From: B10-G9 sp964627755
GTDB taxonomy: Bacteria; Chloroflexota; Anaerolineae; Anaerolineales; UBA11858
Direction: 5' to 3'
DNA: 64,000 nucleotides
NCBI GenBank assembly: GCA_964627755.1
Contig: CAZVIH010000022.1
Location: 6,494 to 70,493, forward strand
Shown here: positions 15,962 through 25,430 of the stretch, one piece after another
Layout: the number at the start of each line of letters is the position of its first letter
How positions within the stretch are numbered: position 1 is the first letter of the stretch
Position numbers and translations under genes: made by a program
The notes under the pieces: model-generated
Seen by the model: the letters and a program-made list of their open reading frames with translations, nothing else
The model's database searches: none
What the model was told of the DNA's origin: nothing

Positions 15962-16900
15962 TCACTCCCGCAGCGCCCGGCCAGTATGGAAGAGAAATAC
16001 ATCATCCAGGGAGGGGCGGGCGATCAGGATCGAGTTTAACTGATGATCGGCAGTGATGGTATTGATCAGGTCAGCAGTTTTAACATCGGCCCCTTGCATT
16101 TCAAAGCGGAGACCATCTGGCTCTGGGCGGGTCATATGCTGGATTTCATACCCGGTAAAGAGTTTTTCCGGATTTCTTATAATTGGGGATGTGTGAATCG
16201 AAACCACATCATACTTCATTGCAGCCTTCAGGTTTTCCGGAGTGTCCAGAGCGATAGCTTTTCCGTGATCGATGATAGTTAATCTGTCACATAAGGTATC
16301 TGCTTCCACCATGTTGTTAGTGGAGATCACAAAGGTCTTTCCGGTTTCCCGCTGCTGTTGAATATGTTCCCAGAGGGCAAACCTACCCTGGACATCCACC
16401 CCCAGAGTGGGTTCGTCAAAGAAGATAACATCTGGGTCGTGAAGCAGCGCTCGAGCAAGGGCCAGGCGCCTCTTCATCCCTCCCGAGAAGGTTCTGACCG
16501 GGTCCTTTCTGCGCTGCCAGAGATTGGTGAAATTCAGCAGTTCTTCCATACGATCTTTGACAGAGCCTAAATCCGGGCAGTATAATGCAGCGTGATGCCA
16601 GAGATTGTCGATAGCACTTAGATCCTGGTACAGATTTGTTTCCTGGGGAACGTATCCCACCTTGTGATATACCTGCCGTGTCTGTGTGTTGATATCAAAA
16701 TCCAACACCCGGATCTCCCCGTGGTGGGCTTTCAGTAAACCCAGGATCAGGTTGATGGTGGTGGTTTTTCCGGCGCCGTTTGGTCCCAATAATCCAAAAA
16801 TCTCACCCTGTCCCACCATAAATGACAGATCATCCACTGCAACCAAGCTGCCAAAATTGCGAGTGACGGATTTGACTTCAATTGCGTTTTCATGTGCCAT
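15962..16900 (-). CDS. ABC transporter ATP-binding protein (DrrA/CcmA type)
   Basis: 312 residues. Walker A is GPNGAGKTT at about 39-47, the Q-loop is GYVPQET, the signature is FSGGMKRR and Walker B is VIFFDEPTLGVD. The switch region reads VISTNNMVEAD, with Asn where the H-loop His normally stands (usually STHxMxEAE), which may alter hydrolysis. The C-terminal about 80 residues are a regulatory extension typical of ABC-2 exporters. It is encoded between the TetR regulator and the two permeases, with 3-base gaps. Confidence 0.9.
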   Translation of the reverse strand: MAHENAIEVKSVTRNFGSLVAVDDLSFMVGQGEIFGLLGPNGAGKTTTINLILGLLKAHHGEIRVLDFDINTQTRQVYHKVGYVPQETNLYQDLSAIDNLWHHAALYCPDLGSVKDRMEELLNFTNLWQRRKDPVRTFSGGMKRRLALARALLHDPDVIFFDEPTLGVDVQGRFALWEHIQQQRETGKTFVISTNNMVEADTLCDRLTIIDHGKAIALDTPENLKAAMKYDVVSIHTSPIIRNPEKLFTGYEIQHMTRPEPDGLRFEMQGADVKTADLINTITADHQLNSILIARPSLDDVFLFHTGRALRE

Positions 16901-16903
16901 TTT

Positions 16904-17515
16904 TTACTCCTCAACCATAAGCGTGCCGCGTACAAAAAGATCAACAAACTGGCCCACAATTTCATCGGGAGTTACTTCTGGCTGGAGGCTGTCCAGAAGA
17001 AATCCCTGCAAGACGGTATAGGAAAAGAACATACCTAAAAAAGCCTGGGCTAAAAGTTCCGGATGCCCCTGCTGGATCTTTTTGTTTTCCATCAGGTTTT
17101 GGAAGTAGCGAGCCAGCATCTGGCGAAGCTGGCGAGGATTTTCCGCTACAACCTCCCGGAATTCAGGGAAGTGCCCTGCCTCACAGATAGCCATCCGTAT
17201 GGCATCATTCCTTTCTGTCATCACTGTTAACATCATTTTTCCGATCAACAGCAGATCTTGCCTGTAATCCCCGCTGAGGCGATTTTCCAGATTCCCCGCG
17301 ATGGCCATTCCCCCGAACTGATTCATGATCTCCCTGGCCAGGTTTTCCTTGTTGCCAAAATGGCGGAAGATTGTAACTTCATTTACCCCAGCGGTTTTTG
17401 CAATGGCCCGGGTAGTGGTGCCAGAATAACCCTTGCTGGCAAATAAATCTGAGGCAGCCTGCATGATCCTGGTTCGGGTGTCCTTTGGAATTGAGTTAGT
17501 AGGTTTAGGTTTCAT
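16904..17515 (-). CDS. TetR-family repressor of the ABC-2 operon
   Basis: 203 residues. The N-terminal helix-turn-helix (about 13-58: RIMQAASDLFASKGYSGTTT, IAKTAGVNEVTIFRHFGNKE) is the TetR signature. The C-terminal ligand/dimer domain is helical and contains the DUF-type segment EVVAENPRQLRQMLARYF. It is first in the operon and overlaps by position a palindrome in its own promoter, so autoregulation and control of the exporter are likely. The inducer is unknown. Confidence 0.92.
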   Translation of the reverse strand: MKPKPTNSIPKDTRTRIMQAASDLFASKGYSGTTTRAIAKTAGVNEVTIFRHFGNKENLAREIMNQFGGMAIAGNLENRLSGDYRQDLLLIGKMMLTVMTERNDAIRMAICEAGHFPEFREVVAENPRQLRQMLARYFQNLMENKKIQQGHPELLAQAFLGMFFSYTVLQGFLLDSLQPEVTPDEIVGQFVDLFVRGTLMVEE

Positions 17516-17529
17516 GGGTCCCTGAGTGT

Positions 17530-17575
17530 AAGTAAGTACTTGCTTGTATTATCCATATTTCAGATTGTTTGTCAA
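17530..17575 (-). promoter_or_regulatory. promoter and operator of the TetR/ABC operon
   Basis: Read leftward: TTGACA (17570-17575), a 16-base spacer and GATAAT (17548-17553). Immediately downstream of the -10 lies aagtaagtacttgctt (17530-17545), a near-perfect 16-base palindrome with one mismatched pair. The position just past the -10 is ideal for repression by the TetR protein encoded 15 bases further on. Confidence 0.7.
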
Positions 17576-17610
17576 GAATTTGGGTTGAAAATCGGACTCC
17601 GATCTGGATT

Positions 17611-17620
17611 GAAACGTTTC
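17611..17620. promoter_or_regulatory. LacI-type operator core upstream of lacZ
   Basis: The perfect palindrome gaaacgtttc, in the context attgaaacgtttctat, has the central CG and A-tracts of LacI/GalR-family or catabolite-control operators. It sits 75 bases upstream of the beta-galactosidase start. No LacI-type regulator is encoded in the window. Confidence 0.4.
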
Positions 17621-17695
17621 TATCACTTGTGTTACCACTGAGGTAAGGATAGAATCACAAAATCATGATTATTTGAATTTGACCAGGAGAAAATA

Positions 17696-20600
17696 TTGAA
17701 GTCTGACAAGAACGATCTTGGTCCAAAGCCCAAAATCTGGGAAGACTCCCGAATATTTGCAATTAACAGGCGTCCGATGAATGCTACAGCTGTCCGTTAT
17801 CAAGACAGAGATCAAGCTTTATCGGACGAGGCTTCCAGCCAGTATATTTCACTGAATGGATCCTGGAAATTCGACTGGACCTCTTCAATGCCTGACCAGC
17901 CGGAGGTATTTTTCAGACTGGATTTTGATGACAGGAGCTGGGATGATCTCGAAGTCCCTGGTACCTGGCAGATGCAAGGATACGGAAGCCCTCATTATCG
18001 GAATATCGGACTGCCTCCAGGTATAGATGAAAAACATCCTCCCCGGATCGATCCCGAGAAAAATAGCCTGGGAAGGTATAGAAAAATCTTCACTATCCCT
18101 GAGAGCTGGAAGAAGCAGACCGTTATCCTCCATTTAGGAGCTGTCCAGTCAGCGTTTCAGGTCTGGGTTAACGGGAAAGAAGTTGGTTACAGCCAGGACT
18201 CCAGGCTTCCGGCCGAGTTTGAAATTACTGATTTCCTCGTTCCAGGAGAAAACCTTATCTCTGCTCTTGTTTTCCGGTTCAGCGACGGCAGCTACCTGGA
18301 AGATCAGGATATGTGGTACCTCAATGGGATTTTCCGGGATGTTTACCTTTATTCAACATCTCCAACCAGGATAGAAGATTTTTATTTACGATGTGATTTG
18401 GACTCCAAATATCAACATGCCAGGTTCCTGGGGGATGTGACCCTTCTCCGGGAAGGATCTGAGAAACAGGACTTGAGCCTGGTTGTTGATTTGCTCGATC
18501 CAGATGGAAAACAGGTGTTCTCTCACCTGGAGAAAATCAAAGACTGGGAAGGCTCTTTTTGTAAGATAGAGATTGATGAGCCGGTCAACGGGCCTGCCAA
18601 GTGGTCTGCTGAAGATCCGGCGCTTTATACTGTTCTTCTCGGCCTGTTGGATGGGAAAGGGAATGAAGTAGAAATTATCCCTGTTAAGTTTGGTTTTCGA
18701 GTGGTGGAAATCATCGATCGGCAGATCTTCCTGAATGGAAAACCAATCCTGATCAAGGGGGTTAATCGGCATGAATTCGATTCCCGGACGGGGTATGTCA
18801 TCACCAGAGAATCCATGGAGGAGCAGGTAAAGCTTTTAAAACGATATAACGTCAACGCGGTGCGCACTTCCCACTACCCCAATCATCCCTATTTTTATGA
18901 TCTGTGCGATCTTTATGGTCTCTATGTGATGGATGAAGCCAACCTGGAATCCCACCGATTTGTGAAACACCTTCCCCGCGGTAAGGCGGAATGGCGGGAA
19001 GCGGTTGTCTCCCGGGGAACCCGGATGGTCAGGCGGGACCGCAACCATCCCTCGATCATCTTCTGGTCGCTTGGCAATGAAGCCGGCAGCGGAGAGAATT
19101 TCCGGTATATGCGTCAGGCCATGCTGAGATTGGACCAAACCAGGCCGATCCATTATGAAGGTGAGCACACATCTCCCAATTCCGATCTGATCAGCATCAT
19201 GTACCCGTCTCCCGATTTCCTGGAAAAACTGGCCCGGGGAGATAAACCCAGGCGTTTTGGTAAGGCTGGGGAAATGATTGGCAAATGGGTCTGGCCCAAA
19301 GATTATGCCAACAAACCGATCCTGATCTGTGAATATGCCCACGCCATGGGCAACAGCATCAGCTCCCTTCACAAATTTATGGAGATCTTTGAAAAATATC
19401 CCCATTGTGCAGGAGGTTATATCTGGGACATGATCGACCAGAGCTTAACCCAGGAAGGTGAGGATGGATCTCCAACCTGGAGCTATGGAGGAGACTGGGG
19501 AGATGAACCCAATGATGGTTATTTTTGCATCAATGGACTTTTCCAGCCGGATTTACGGCCCAATCCCCATGCTTATGAAGTTCAAAAGGTTTACCAGCCG
19601 TTTGCGGTGATTCCCGGGGATCTCAATCAAGGGGAGGTAATCCTCAAAAACAAAAATAGCTTTGTATCGCTGGATGACCTGGATCTACACTGGTCGCTGA
19701 CCAGAGATGGTCACCTGGATCAATCCGGGACGCTGACATTTTCTTCAGTCTCAGCAGGGGAAGAGGAAAAGATCTTGATACCTTATAAGCTGACTGATCA
19801 GATTAAAAAGGCATCTGAGTGCCATTTGCTGCTGGAGTTTTCCCTGCGAGAGGAAACCTCCTGGGTAAATGCAGGACACCGGATTGGTTGGGAGCAGATA
19901 TCGATTCCGGTAAGAGGACTGGATCTCAAAAATTCCCCTGATTGCGGATCTGAAACCACACCGCTGATTATCCATCCCCGAGATAACCTGCTGGAAATTT
20001 TGATTCCCGGGGCTAAGCTAACATTTGATACTGATACGGGATTTTTGCAATCCCTGGAGATCGATGGAAGACCGGTTTTATCAGGAGGATTGATCCCCAA
20101 CTTCCGGAGAGCGCTGGATAACGATTTTATCGTTGAAAATATGTTCCCCCGACTGGGTCGCCTGATATCCCTGAACCGGAGATGGGAAAGTGCAAGATCT
20201 GAGATGAAATTGAAGGATTTCCAGGTTGAGCGAGTAAACTCTGGCTGCGTCTTGATCACGGCTCTTTACCAGATCCCGCAGAGCCATTCTCCCCTTAGGC
20301 TTTTAACCCGGGTGGATTTGAAAGGGGGAGTGGATTTTTATTATCAACTGCGACCAAGAATTGAGATGCTGCGTTTTGGTTTGCAGGCATTACTATCTAA
20401 ATCTTTATCTGAAACGGAGTGGTTCGGCCGGGGACCCCACGAAACCATGCCAGACCGAAAACACAGCGGGACAGTGGGGATCCATCAAGGAAAATGCGAT
20501 GATATCAATTTTCCTTACATACACCCCCAGGAAAATGGCAACCGCTCTGATGTGCGCTGGGTTAAATTCCTGGATGGATCAGGGAAAGGAATCCTTATTG

Positions 20601-20839
20601 AGCATCTGGAAAGCCAACTGCTCAATTTTAGTCTTTGGCCTTTTACACAGGAGGATCTGCTGGAAGCCAAGCATCTCCATGAGCTGCCTGAGAGGGAGTA
20701 TTACACTCTGAATATTGACCTGGTTCAGCGTGGGGTAGGAGATCTTTTGAGTATGATCTATGGAAGAGATCCCGAATTCCGGCTGATGAAAGGCAAAATC
20801 TATCAATTCGGTTTTCGAATTACACCTTTATTGGGGTGA
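17696..20839 (+). CDS. lacZ: beta-galactosidase, GH2 (LacZ type)
   Basis: TTG start at 17696 with GGAG ten bases upstream; 1047 residues, close to E. coli LacZ in length and domain order. An N-terminal lead (WEDSRIFAINRRPMNATAV) is followed by jelly-roll and immunoglobulin-like domains and a TIM barrel with acid/base Glu at about 462 (FWSLGNEAGSGENF) and nucleophile Glu at about 546 (LICEYAHAMGNS). The C-terminal part carries a long Bgal_small_N domain with WFGRGPHETMPDR. It hydrolyses beta-galactosides. There is no signal peptide, so the substrate must be imported; no lactose transporter is adjacent. It stands alone after a divergent regulator. Confidence 0.95.
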   Translation: MKSDKNDLGPKPKIWEDSRIFAINRRPMNATAVRYQDRDQALSDEASSQYISLNGSWKFDWTSSMPDQPEVFFRLDFDDRSWDDLEVPGTWQMQGYGSPHYRNIGLPPGIDEKHPPRIDPEKNSLGRYRKIFTIPESWKKQTVILHLGAVQSAFQVWVNGKEVGYSQDSRLPAEFEITDFLVPGENLISALVFRFSDGSYLEDQDMWYLNGIFRDVYLYSTSPTRIEDFYLRCDLDSKYQHARFLGDVTLLREGSEKQDLSLVVDLLDPDGKQVFSHLEKIKDWEGSFCKIEIDEPVNGPAKWSAEDPALYTVLLGLLDGKGNEVEIIPVKFGFRVVEIIDRQIFLNGKPILIKGVNRHEFDSRTGYVITRESMEEQVKLLKRYNVNAVRTSHYPNHPYFYDLCDLYGLYVMDEANLESHRFVKHLPRGKAEWREAVVSRGTRMVRRDRNHPSIIFWSLGNEAGSGENFRYMRQAMLRLDQTRPIHYEGEHTSPNSDLISIMYPSPDFLEKLARGDKPRRFGKAGEMIGKWVWPKDYANKPILICEYAHAMGNSISSLHKFMEIFEKYPHCAGGYIWDMIDQSLTQEGEDGSPTWSYGGDWGDEPNDGYFCINGLFQPDLRPNPHAYEVQKVYQPFAVIPGDLNQGEVILKNKNSFVSLDDLDLHWSLTRDGHLDQSGTLTFSSVSAGEEEKILIPYKLTDQIKKASECHLLLEFSLREETSWVNAGHRIGWEQISIPVRGLDLKNSPDCGSETTPLIIHPRDNLLEILIPGAKLTFDTDTGFLQSLEIDGRPVLSGGLIPNFRRALDNDFIVENMFPRLGRLISLNRRWESARSEMKLKDFQVERVNSGCVLITALYQIPQSHSPLRLLTRVDLKGGVDFYYQLRPRIEMLRFGLQALLSKSLSETEWFGRGPHETMPDRKHSGTVGIHQGKCDDINFPYIHPQENGNRSDVRWVKFLDGSGKGILIEHLESQLLNFSLWPFTQEDLLEAKHLHELPEREYYTLNIDLVQRGVGDLLSMIYGRDPEFRLMKGKIYQFGFRITPLLG

Positions 20840-21051
20840 AAAAAGCCAGATTCTCTCGAAATCTAGCCCTTTGTATACTGCTTTCCTGTAAGATTCTCTT
20901 TATTGCCCCTGCCTTTAACTTAATTTCAAATCTGTAACATGGACTAGGCTAACGTGTTACATATAATAAAATAATAACAGCCAAGGAATTTTTTTGTGAT
21001 ACTAAATAATGCCATTTTTGTGATCCTGGGGGCGGTTATCTCCTTGTAGGA

Positions 21052-21618
21052 TTGAACTATGTGTTCAGGATCGTCAGCCTGTTGAGGGTGTATGGACTGG
21101 CCCGTCCCTGGATTGTGTTTTCAATATTAATTTCGTTTTTCCTCCTGGGATATGTTTTCACCGCCTTGCGCTTCCTCAATATCGATCTATTACCATCTGT
21201 AACATTAGAAGGATTAATAACGGCGATCTTCTTTTTCGGCGCTGTTTTTGTTATTACCATGGCAGTCCTAAGCCGCAATTTATTGGCAGATATTTTTGGA
21301 AAGGGCATTGACGACACCAAAGCCTTTTCAATATTTGCGGATCATGTGGGCATGCCGGCCCGCAAGGTGATGGCAATGACCCGTCCGGAGTATTCTGTTA
21401 CCTGCGATATATGCGGGGGTGACGTGAAGTATTCAATCCCGGATCTCGTCCGGTCCCATCCCCGGATCGATCGGGGTGTGGTTGTGGAACGAGCAATGGG
21501 GGGAACAAATTATAGGTTTTATGTTCGATATTATTGTGATAAGGAGTTGAGGGAGATTCCCGTTCGCCATGACAATCAGTTTGAATATCGATCGAACCGA
21601 CTATCCCGTCCTGTATAA
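21052..21618 (+). CDS. membrane protein with C-terminal Cys-x-x-Cys domain, partner of the GTPase
   Basis: 188 residues from a TTG at 21052 (a GTG at 21061 is an alternative; neither has a good ribosome site). Two transmembrane helices (about 20-42 and 56-78) are followed by a cytoplasmic part with CDICGG (about 118-123), a possible half zinc ribbon, and a late lone Cys. I do not recognise the family. Its last 50 bases overlap the small-GTPase gene, so the two are probably coupled. The working idea is that it is a membrane platform for that GTPase. Confidence 0.6.
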   Translation: MNYVFRIVSLLRVYGLARPWIVFSILISFFLLGYVFTALRFLNIDLLPSVTLEGLITAIFFFGAVFVITMAVLSRNLLADIFGKGIDDTKAFSIFADHVGMPARKVMAMTRPEYSVTCDICGGDVKYSIPDLVRSHPRIDRGVVVERAMGGTNYRFYVRYYCDKELREIPVRHDNQFEYRSNRLSRPV

Positions 21619-22264
21619 TGAAATTATGTCAAATAAAATTACTGGTTATGTGATGCTGGTTGGTAATGGAGCAGTAGGAAAAACCACTGTTACCAAGGTT
21701 CTGGCATTAACTAATGCTGGGGACAAACCCAATCAGGAGATTCTGAGTGGCATCCACAAAACCAATAATTTGGAATATGAGTTTATTACCACTCAACAAC
21801 AGATCGGGAACAAGGATTACACCGTCACACTGCAGTTCCTTATCCCTCCAGGTCAGAAACGGGGTGATGGCGGTGCTGCAGGCCGGTCTTTTGAGGATGT
21901 CATTGATATATTCAGGCCGACCATCCACCGTTTGGATGTGGTGCTTTTCACCTACGATATGACCAGCATGGCCAGTTTTCATGATCTGGTTTACTGGATT
22001 GACGGCGTAGGCGATTTACTGAATGATGCTTCCCATTTCATTCTGCTGGGCACTCATCTGGACAGGGAGAATGATCTGGAGATCACTCGGGGTGATATTG
22101 AAGAAGGACTGGAATATCTGGCAGGAGAGATGCGCGCCATGCGCCCCGGCTGGAAAGGGAATTTCGCCAGACTGGAAGTATCGAACTTAACGGGTGAAAA
22201 TCTGGATGCACTGCTTTACTACCTGGCAGGCAGTGTGATCAGCTCCAGAAATATAATCCCGTAA
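21569..22264 (+). CDS. Ras-superfamily-like small GTPase
   Basis: 231 residues from ATG 21569, inside the previous gene; ATG 21626 (MSNKITGYV) would avoid the overlap. G1 P-loop is GNGAVGKTT. The G3 region reads IPPGQKR, without the usual DxxG Asp. A Rab/Ras-like stretch FTYDMTSMASFHDLVYWIDG follows. G4 is GTHLDRE in place of NKxD, and a G5-like VSNLTGEN follows. It therefore resembles bacterial Ras-like GTPases of the MglA/Rab-like kind, with altered switch and guanine-specificity motifs. Whether it binds GTP specifically needs testing. It is paired with a two-span membrane protein. Confidence 0.75.
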   Translation: MTISLNIDRTDYPVLYNEIMSNKITGYVMLVGNGAVGKTTVTKVLALTNAGDKPNQEILSGIHKTNNLEYEFITTQQQIGNKDYTVTLQFLIPPGQKRGDGGAAGRSFEDVIDIFRPTIHRLDVVLFTYDMTSMASFHDLVYWIDGVGDLLNDASHFILLGTHLDRENDLEITRGDIEEGLEYLAGEMRAMRPGWKGNFARLEVSNLTGENLDALLYYLAGSVISSRNIIP

Positions 22265-22440
22265 GCTGGGTGGAATCCATTTACTGGATTTTTAGGACCT
22301 TTTTGAAGATATCCAGATAGGTCTTCTCGAGTTAAATAAGATGAGACCACTGGGTAAGATTCCGATGGTTTTGCCTATCTAGATTAGGTCAAATTGAGAA
22401 GTATAAATGACCTGGTTTAATCATTGAAGGAAAATTAAAT

Positions 22441-23364
22441 ATGAGTGAGAACTGGACAGCAAATAATATTCCAGATTTATCTGGAAAAATAATTATCATC
22501 ACCGGCGGAAACAGTGGAATCGGTTATGAAGCGGCCCGGGAATTCATCCGTAAAGGTGCGGAGGTGATTGTTGCCAGCAGGGATCCCATCAAAGCTAACC
22601 AGGCAATCTTGAATATCCAGCATGAAATTCCAGGGGCAAGGCTGAAATTCATCGAACTAAATCTGACCAGCCTAGATTCCATCCGAAAGTTCACTGAAGA
22701 ATTCAAATCAGCTTATCCAAAATTAGACATTTTGCTGAATAATGCCGGAATCATGATGGTACCCTATAAAAAGACTGAAGAAGGCTTTGAACGCACCATA
22801 GGCACTAATCACCTGGGCCATTTTGCATTGACCGGTCTCTTGCTGGACAGACTTTCTGCAACGCCTGGTGCCAGAGTGGTTAACGTAGCAAGCAACGCTC
22901 ATTACGGGGGAGAAATGGATTTTACTAATCTGCTATTTGAAAATGGGCATGAATATACTCCAATGAAAGCCTACAGCAGGTCCAAGCTGGCTAATTTGAT
23001 CTTTACTTATGAACTGCAGCGGCGTTTTCAATCCAACGGTTTGGATGTTATCGCTCTGGCTGCCCACCCTGGTATCTCGGCCACCAATCTGGCGAATCAT
23101 TTATTCTTCGATCGGATTTCCTGGCTGATCCAGCCACTAATGAGATTGATCTTCCAAAGCCCAGCTATGGGGGCTTTACCCAGCATAAGAGCGGCGGTTG
23201 ATCCCGACGCGCGGGGCGGCCAATACTATGGCCCGAACGGGAAGGGAGAAAGGTCGGGATATCCAATTGTTGTGGATTCGAATGCGGAATCCAAAGACGA
23301 AGAGACTGCCCGTAGGCTCTGGGAAATTTCGGAAGAATTAACCGGAATACATTATTTGGATTAA
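22441..23364 (+). CDS. short-chain dehydrogenase/reductase (retinol-dehydrogenase-like)
   Basis: 307 residues. The Rossmann NAD(P) motif is ITGGNSGIGYEAA (TGxxxGIG), then NNAG at about 99-102, Ser in VNVASNAHYG, and the catalytic Tyr and Lys in YSRSKLAN. The length and the C-terminal region (AAHPGISATNLANH) match the classical RDH/WWOX-like SDR subgroup. The substrate is unknown; such enzymes reduce ketones and aldehydes. It stands alone, about 180 bases after the GTPase gene, and is convergent with the AI-2E permease gene. Confidence 0.9.
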   Translation: MSENWTANNIPDLSGKIIIITGGNSGIGYEAAREFIRKGAEVIVASRDPIKANQAILNIQHEIPGARLKFIELNLTSLDSIRKFTEEFKSAYPKLDILLNNAGIMMVPYKKTEEGFERTIGTNHLGHFALTGLLLDRLSATPGARVVNVASNAHYGGEMDFTNLLFENGHEYTPMKAYSRSKLANLIFTYELQRRFQSNGLDVIALAAHPGISATNLANHLFFDRISWLIQPLMRLIFQSPAMGALPSIRAAVDPDARGGQYYGPNGKGERSGYPIVVDSNAESKDEETARRLWEISEELTGIHYLD

Positions 23365-23478
23365 GCCATCGACTGATATAGAGTGCAATAATCAGGGCTG
23401 TTTGTGGAACATCTATTTCAAAAAATTGAAATTTACTCGACCGCCGTCCAGGCAATAGCTAGATTGACGGATTAGGAC

Positions 23479-23514
23479 AAAAAACCATCCCTTACTTATC
23501 AGGGGATGGTTTTT
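23479..23514 (-). terminator. terminator whose loop contains the stop codon
   Basis: The stem aaaaaccatccc with gggatggttttt encloses an 11-base loop that includes the TAA stop of the leftward permease gene (23492-23494). A T-rich stretch continues on both strands, so it probably also ends the SDR transcript. Confidence 0.75.
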
Positions 23515-24616
23515 CACTTGAAGATGAATGACTGGTGAGTGGGAATCCGTCATTGGTCTGGTTCAGCTGCCGGAAAGAATGATTAATGATAACACCCAGG
23601 GAAGAAATCACCGGGATTACGATCAGCCCCGCGATCACTCCAAAGAGGGCCAAGGTGCTGATGATGGCGATAAATACCAGGGCAGGATGAAGACCCATGC
23701 GCCGCCCCATGATCCTGGGTATCAAGATCATGTTTTCAACTGCCTGGATGGCAATAAAGATCACACAGACCAGGACCGCAAACCAGAAATTAGAGATATC
23801 CAGATTGGCAGAACCCTGGGTCCAGGCAGTCATTCCCCCAATCAGAGTTGAGACGGTTGGACCAAATGACGGTATCATTTCCAGGAAGCCGGCCAGGATT
23901 CCGATGATCAGGGCATTGCGCAATCCCACTACCACTCCGCTGAGCCCGGAAGCGAGTCCTATGATCAGCATCATCAGAAGCTGGCCCCGCAGATAGGTTT
24001 TCCAAACCTGATCGATCTCAAGCAGCATTCCCTTGATGGTTTCCTTAACGGAATTTGGTGCAATCAGGTAGATCCAGGAAATAAATTTTTCATGATCCAG
24101 AAGCAGGTAAAAGCAGGTTATAAAAGTGATCATGATCCAGACTGAGTTGGCTGTTGCGGATCTGATGATCAGGAACAGCCGGTTGGGGACCAGGATCTGA
24201 TTGATCTCCCCTTCCAATTCTGCGATGATCTCATCCAGGGGCACATCGATATTGAGGATATTGTCCAGGAAAGGCTGCAGATTGATCAGCTCTTTTGAGA
24301 TCATCTGAAAATCATTGGTCAAGATGTTGATCTGACGCACTACGATGGGGGCCGAGTATCTGGTAAGGCTGATCAGTAGGATCAGGAAGGTGATGAAAGT
24401 TATCCAGGAGGATATTTTGTAGTTGATTGGCAGTTTTTTGGCAAGAAATTTGGCCGCCGGTGTGAGCAGGTAAGCCAACAGAGCACCGACAATGAGTGAG
24501 CTGAGCACTGACCTGTATAAAAAAGCGATCCAGATTAACACCAACCCGATCAGCAGATATAATGCCATCTGTTTGCTTAAGATGAATCTTTTATTCGTTT
24601 CTGGAGCTTCTATCAT
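23492..24616 (-). CDS. AI-2E family (PerM/TqsA-like) membrane permease
   Basis: 374 residues with the family layout: N-terminal spans (LYLLIGLVLIWIAFLYRSVL, then LIVGALLAYLLTPAAKFLAK), a soluble stretch of about 90 residues, then C-terminal spans with GLASGLSGVVVGLRNALIIG, FLEMIPSFGPTVSTL and ENMILIPRIMGRRMGLHPA. These match the signature of AI-2E transporters. Members export autoinducer-2 or exchange ions such as Na+/H+. The actual role here is unknown. It is monocistronic. Confidence 0.9.
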   Translation of the reverse strand: MIEAPETNKRFILSKQMALYLLIGLVLIWIAFLYRSVLSSLIVGALLAYLLTPAAKFLAKKLPINYKISSWITFITFLILLISLTRYSAPIVVRQINILTNDFQMISKELINLQPFLDNILNIDVPLDEIIAELEGEINQILVPNRLFLIIRSATANSVWIMITFITCFYLLLDHEKFISWIYLIAPNSVKETIKGMLLEIDQVWKTYLRGQLLMMLIIGLASGLSGVVVGLRNALIIGILAGFLEMIPSFGPTVSTLIGGMTAWTQGSANLDISNFWFAVLVCVIFIAIQAVENMILIPRIMGRRMGLHPALVFIAIISTLALFGVIAGLIVIPVISSLGVIINHSFRQLNQTNDGFPLTSHSSSSEKPSPDK

Positions 24617-24723
24617 GTTTAGAATCCAAAATATCCTGGTATAGTTCCTTTCAGATCTGCGGGCGTGCTGATTGGTTTTGGTTTTTTTCGACCGGAGATC
24701 CTATCTTCTTAGATTTCTTGTTA

Positions 24724-25413
24724 TCACTCTGGTGTTTCCGATGGTGTTGGCTCCATTGTGGGAGTCGGGCTGGCAGATGAAACCGCAGCTGTTGAGGTAG
24801 CGCCCTCGACCACGTTGATCATCACGTAGAAACTATCCCCAAAAAAGGCTCCCGTATCATCAGTCATACGCCAATTGCTGGTATATACACCGATGGTGAG
24901 GGGTGCAGTGAGATTGATCGAAAGGTTAACTTCATCTCCCGAGTCGACGATCTTACCCAGGTTTTTTGTTTTCCCTCCCATGGCGTCCCCGCTGAAAAAT
25001 CTGATCTGGTAATCTTCTTCCCAGGCACAGTCCCCGCTATTTTCAACCTGCCAGGTCTTGGTAAATATCTGTCCGGGAGCCAACTTGCTGTTATCGGGAA
25101 TATTTACGTCTGAGATAAAGGTCAGGACGTTGCATGAATTGGTCGGCAGGATCACTGGCGCTGGTGTACGTGTCACAGTTGGAGTGGCTGTTTCCGTGGG
25201 ACTCGGAGAGGGCGTTATCGTTGAGGTTGCTGTAGGCTGGGCTAAAGCTGTTTGGGTCAGGCCAGCTGCAAAGGTGGCAACAGCCTGGGTTTGGATTAAC
25301 ACCGGGTCGAGTGTTGGTGTTGCGTTGGTCGGTTTTGAGCAGGCGCTCAAAACAATGCTGAAAATCCAAAATAGGCTCAGCAGAATGTTATTTGTTGTTC
25401 TTTTTTTATTCAT
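24724..25413 (-). CDS. lipoprotein with NBR1-type Ig-like domain
   Basis: ATG 25413 (MNKKRTT) is preferred; a GTG at 25428 would overlap the upstream stop. About 229 residues. A lipobox ends in VLSAC near residue 25. A Thr/Pro/Ser-rich linker (about 30-95) follows, then a domain with FISDVNIPDNSKLAPGQIF, TWQVENSGDCAWEEDY, MGGKTKNLG and NLTAPLTIGVYTSNWRM, which is the N_BRCA1_IG pattern. A second Ser/Thr/Pro tail closes the protein. It is predicted to be surface-anchored and to bind other proteins. It is co-transcribed with the winged-helix regulator just upstream. Confidence 0.85.
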   Translation of the reverse strand: MNKKRTTNNILLSLFWIFSIVLSACSKPTNATPTLDPVLIQTQAVATFAAGLTQTALAQPTATSTITPSPSPTETATPTVTRTPAPVILPTNSCNVLTFISDVNIPDNSKLAPGQIFTKTWQVENSGDCAWEEDYQIRFFSGDAMGGKTKNLGKIVDSGDEVNLSINLTAPLTIGVYTSNWRMTDDTGAFFGDSFYVMINVVEGATSTAAVSSASPTPTMEPTPSETPE

Positions 25414-25430
25414 AATATTTATTCTCACTT

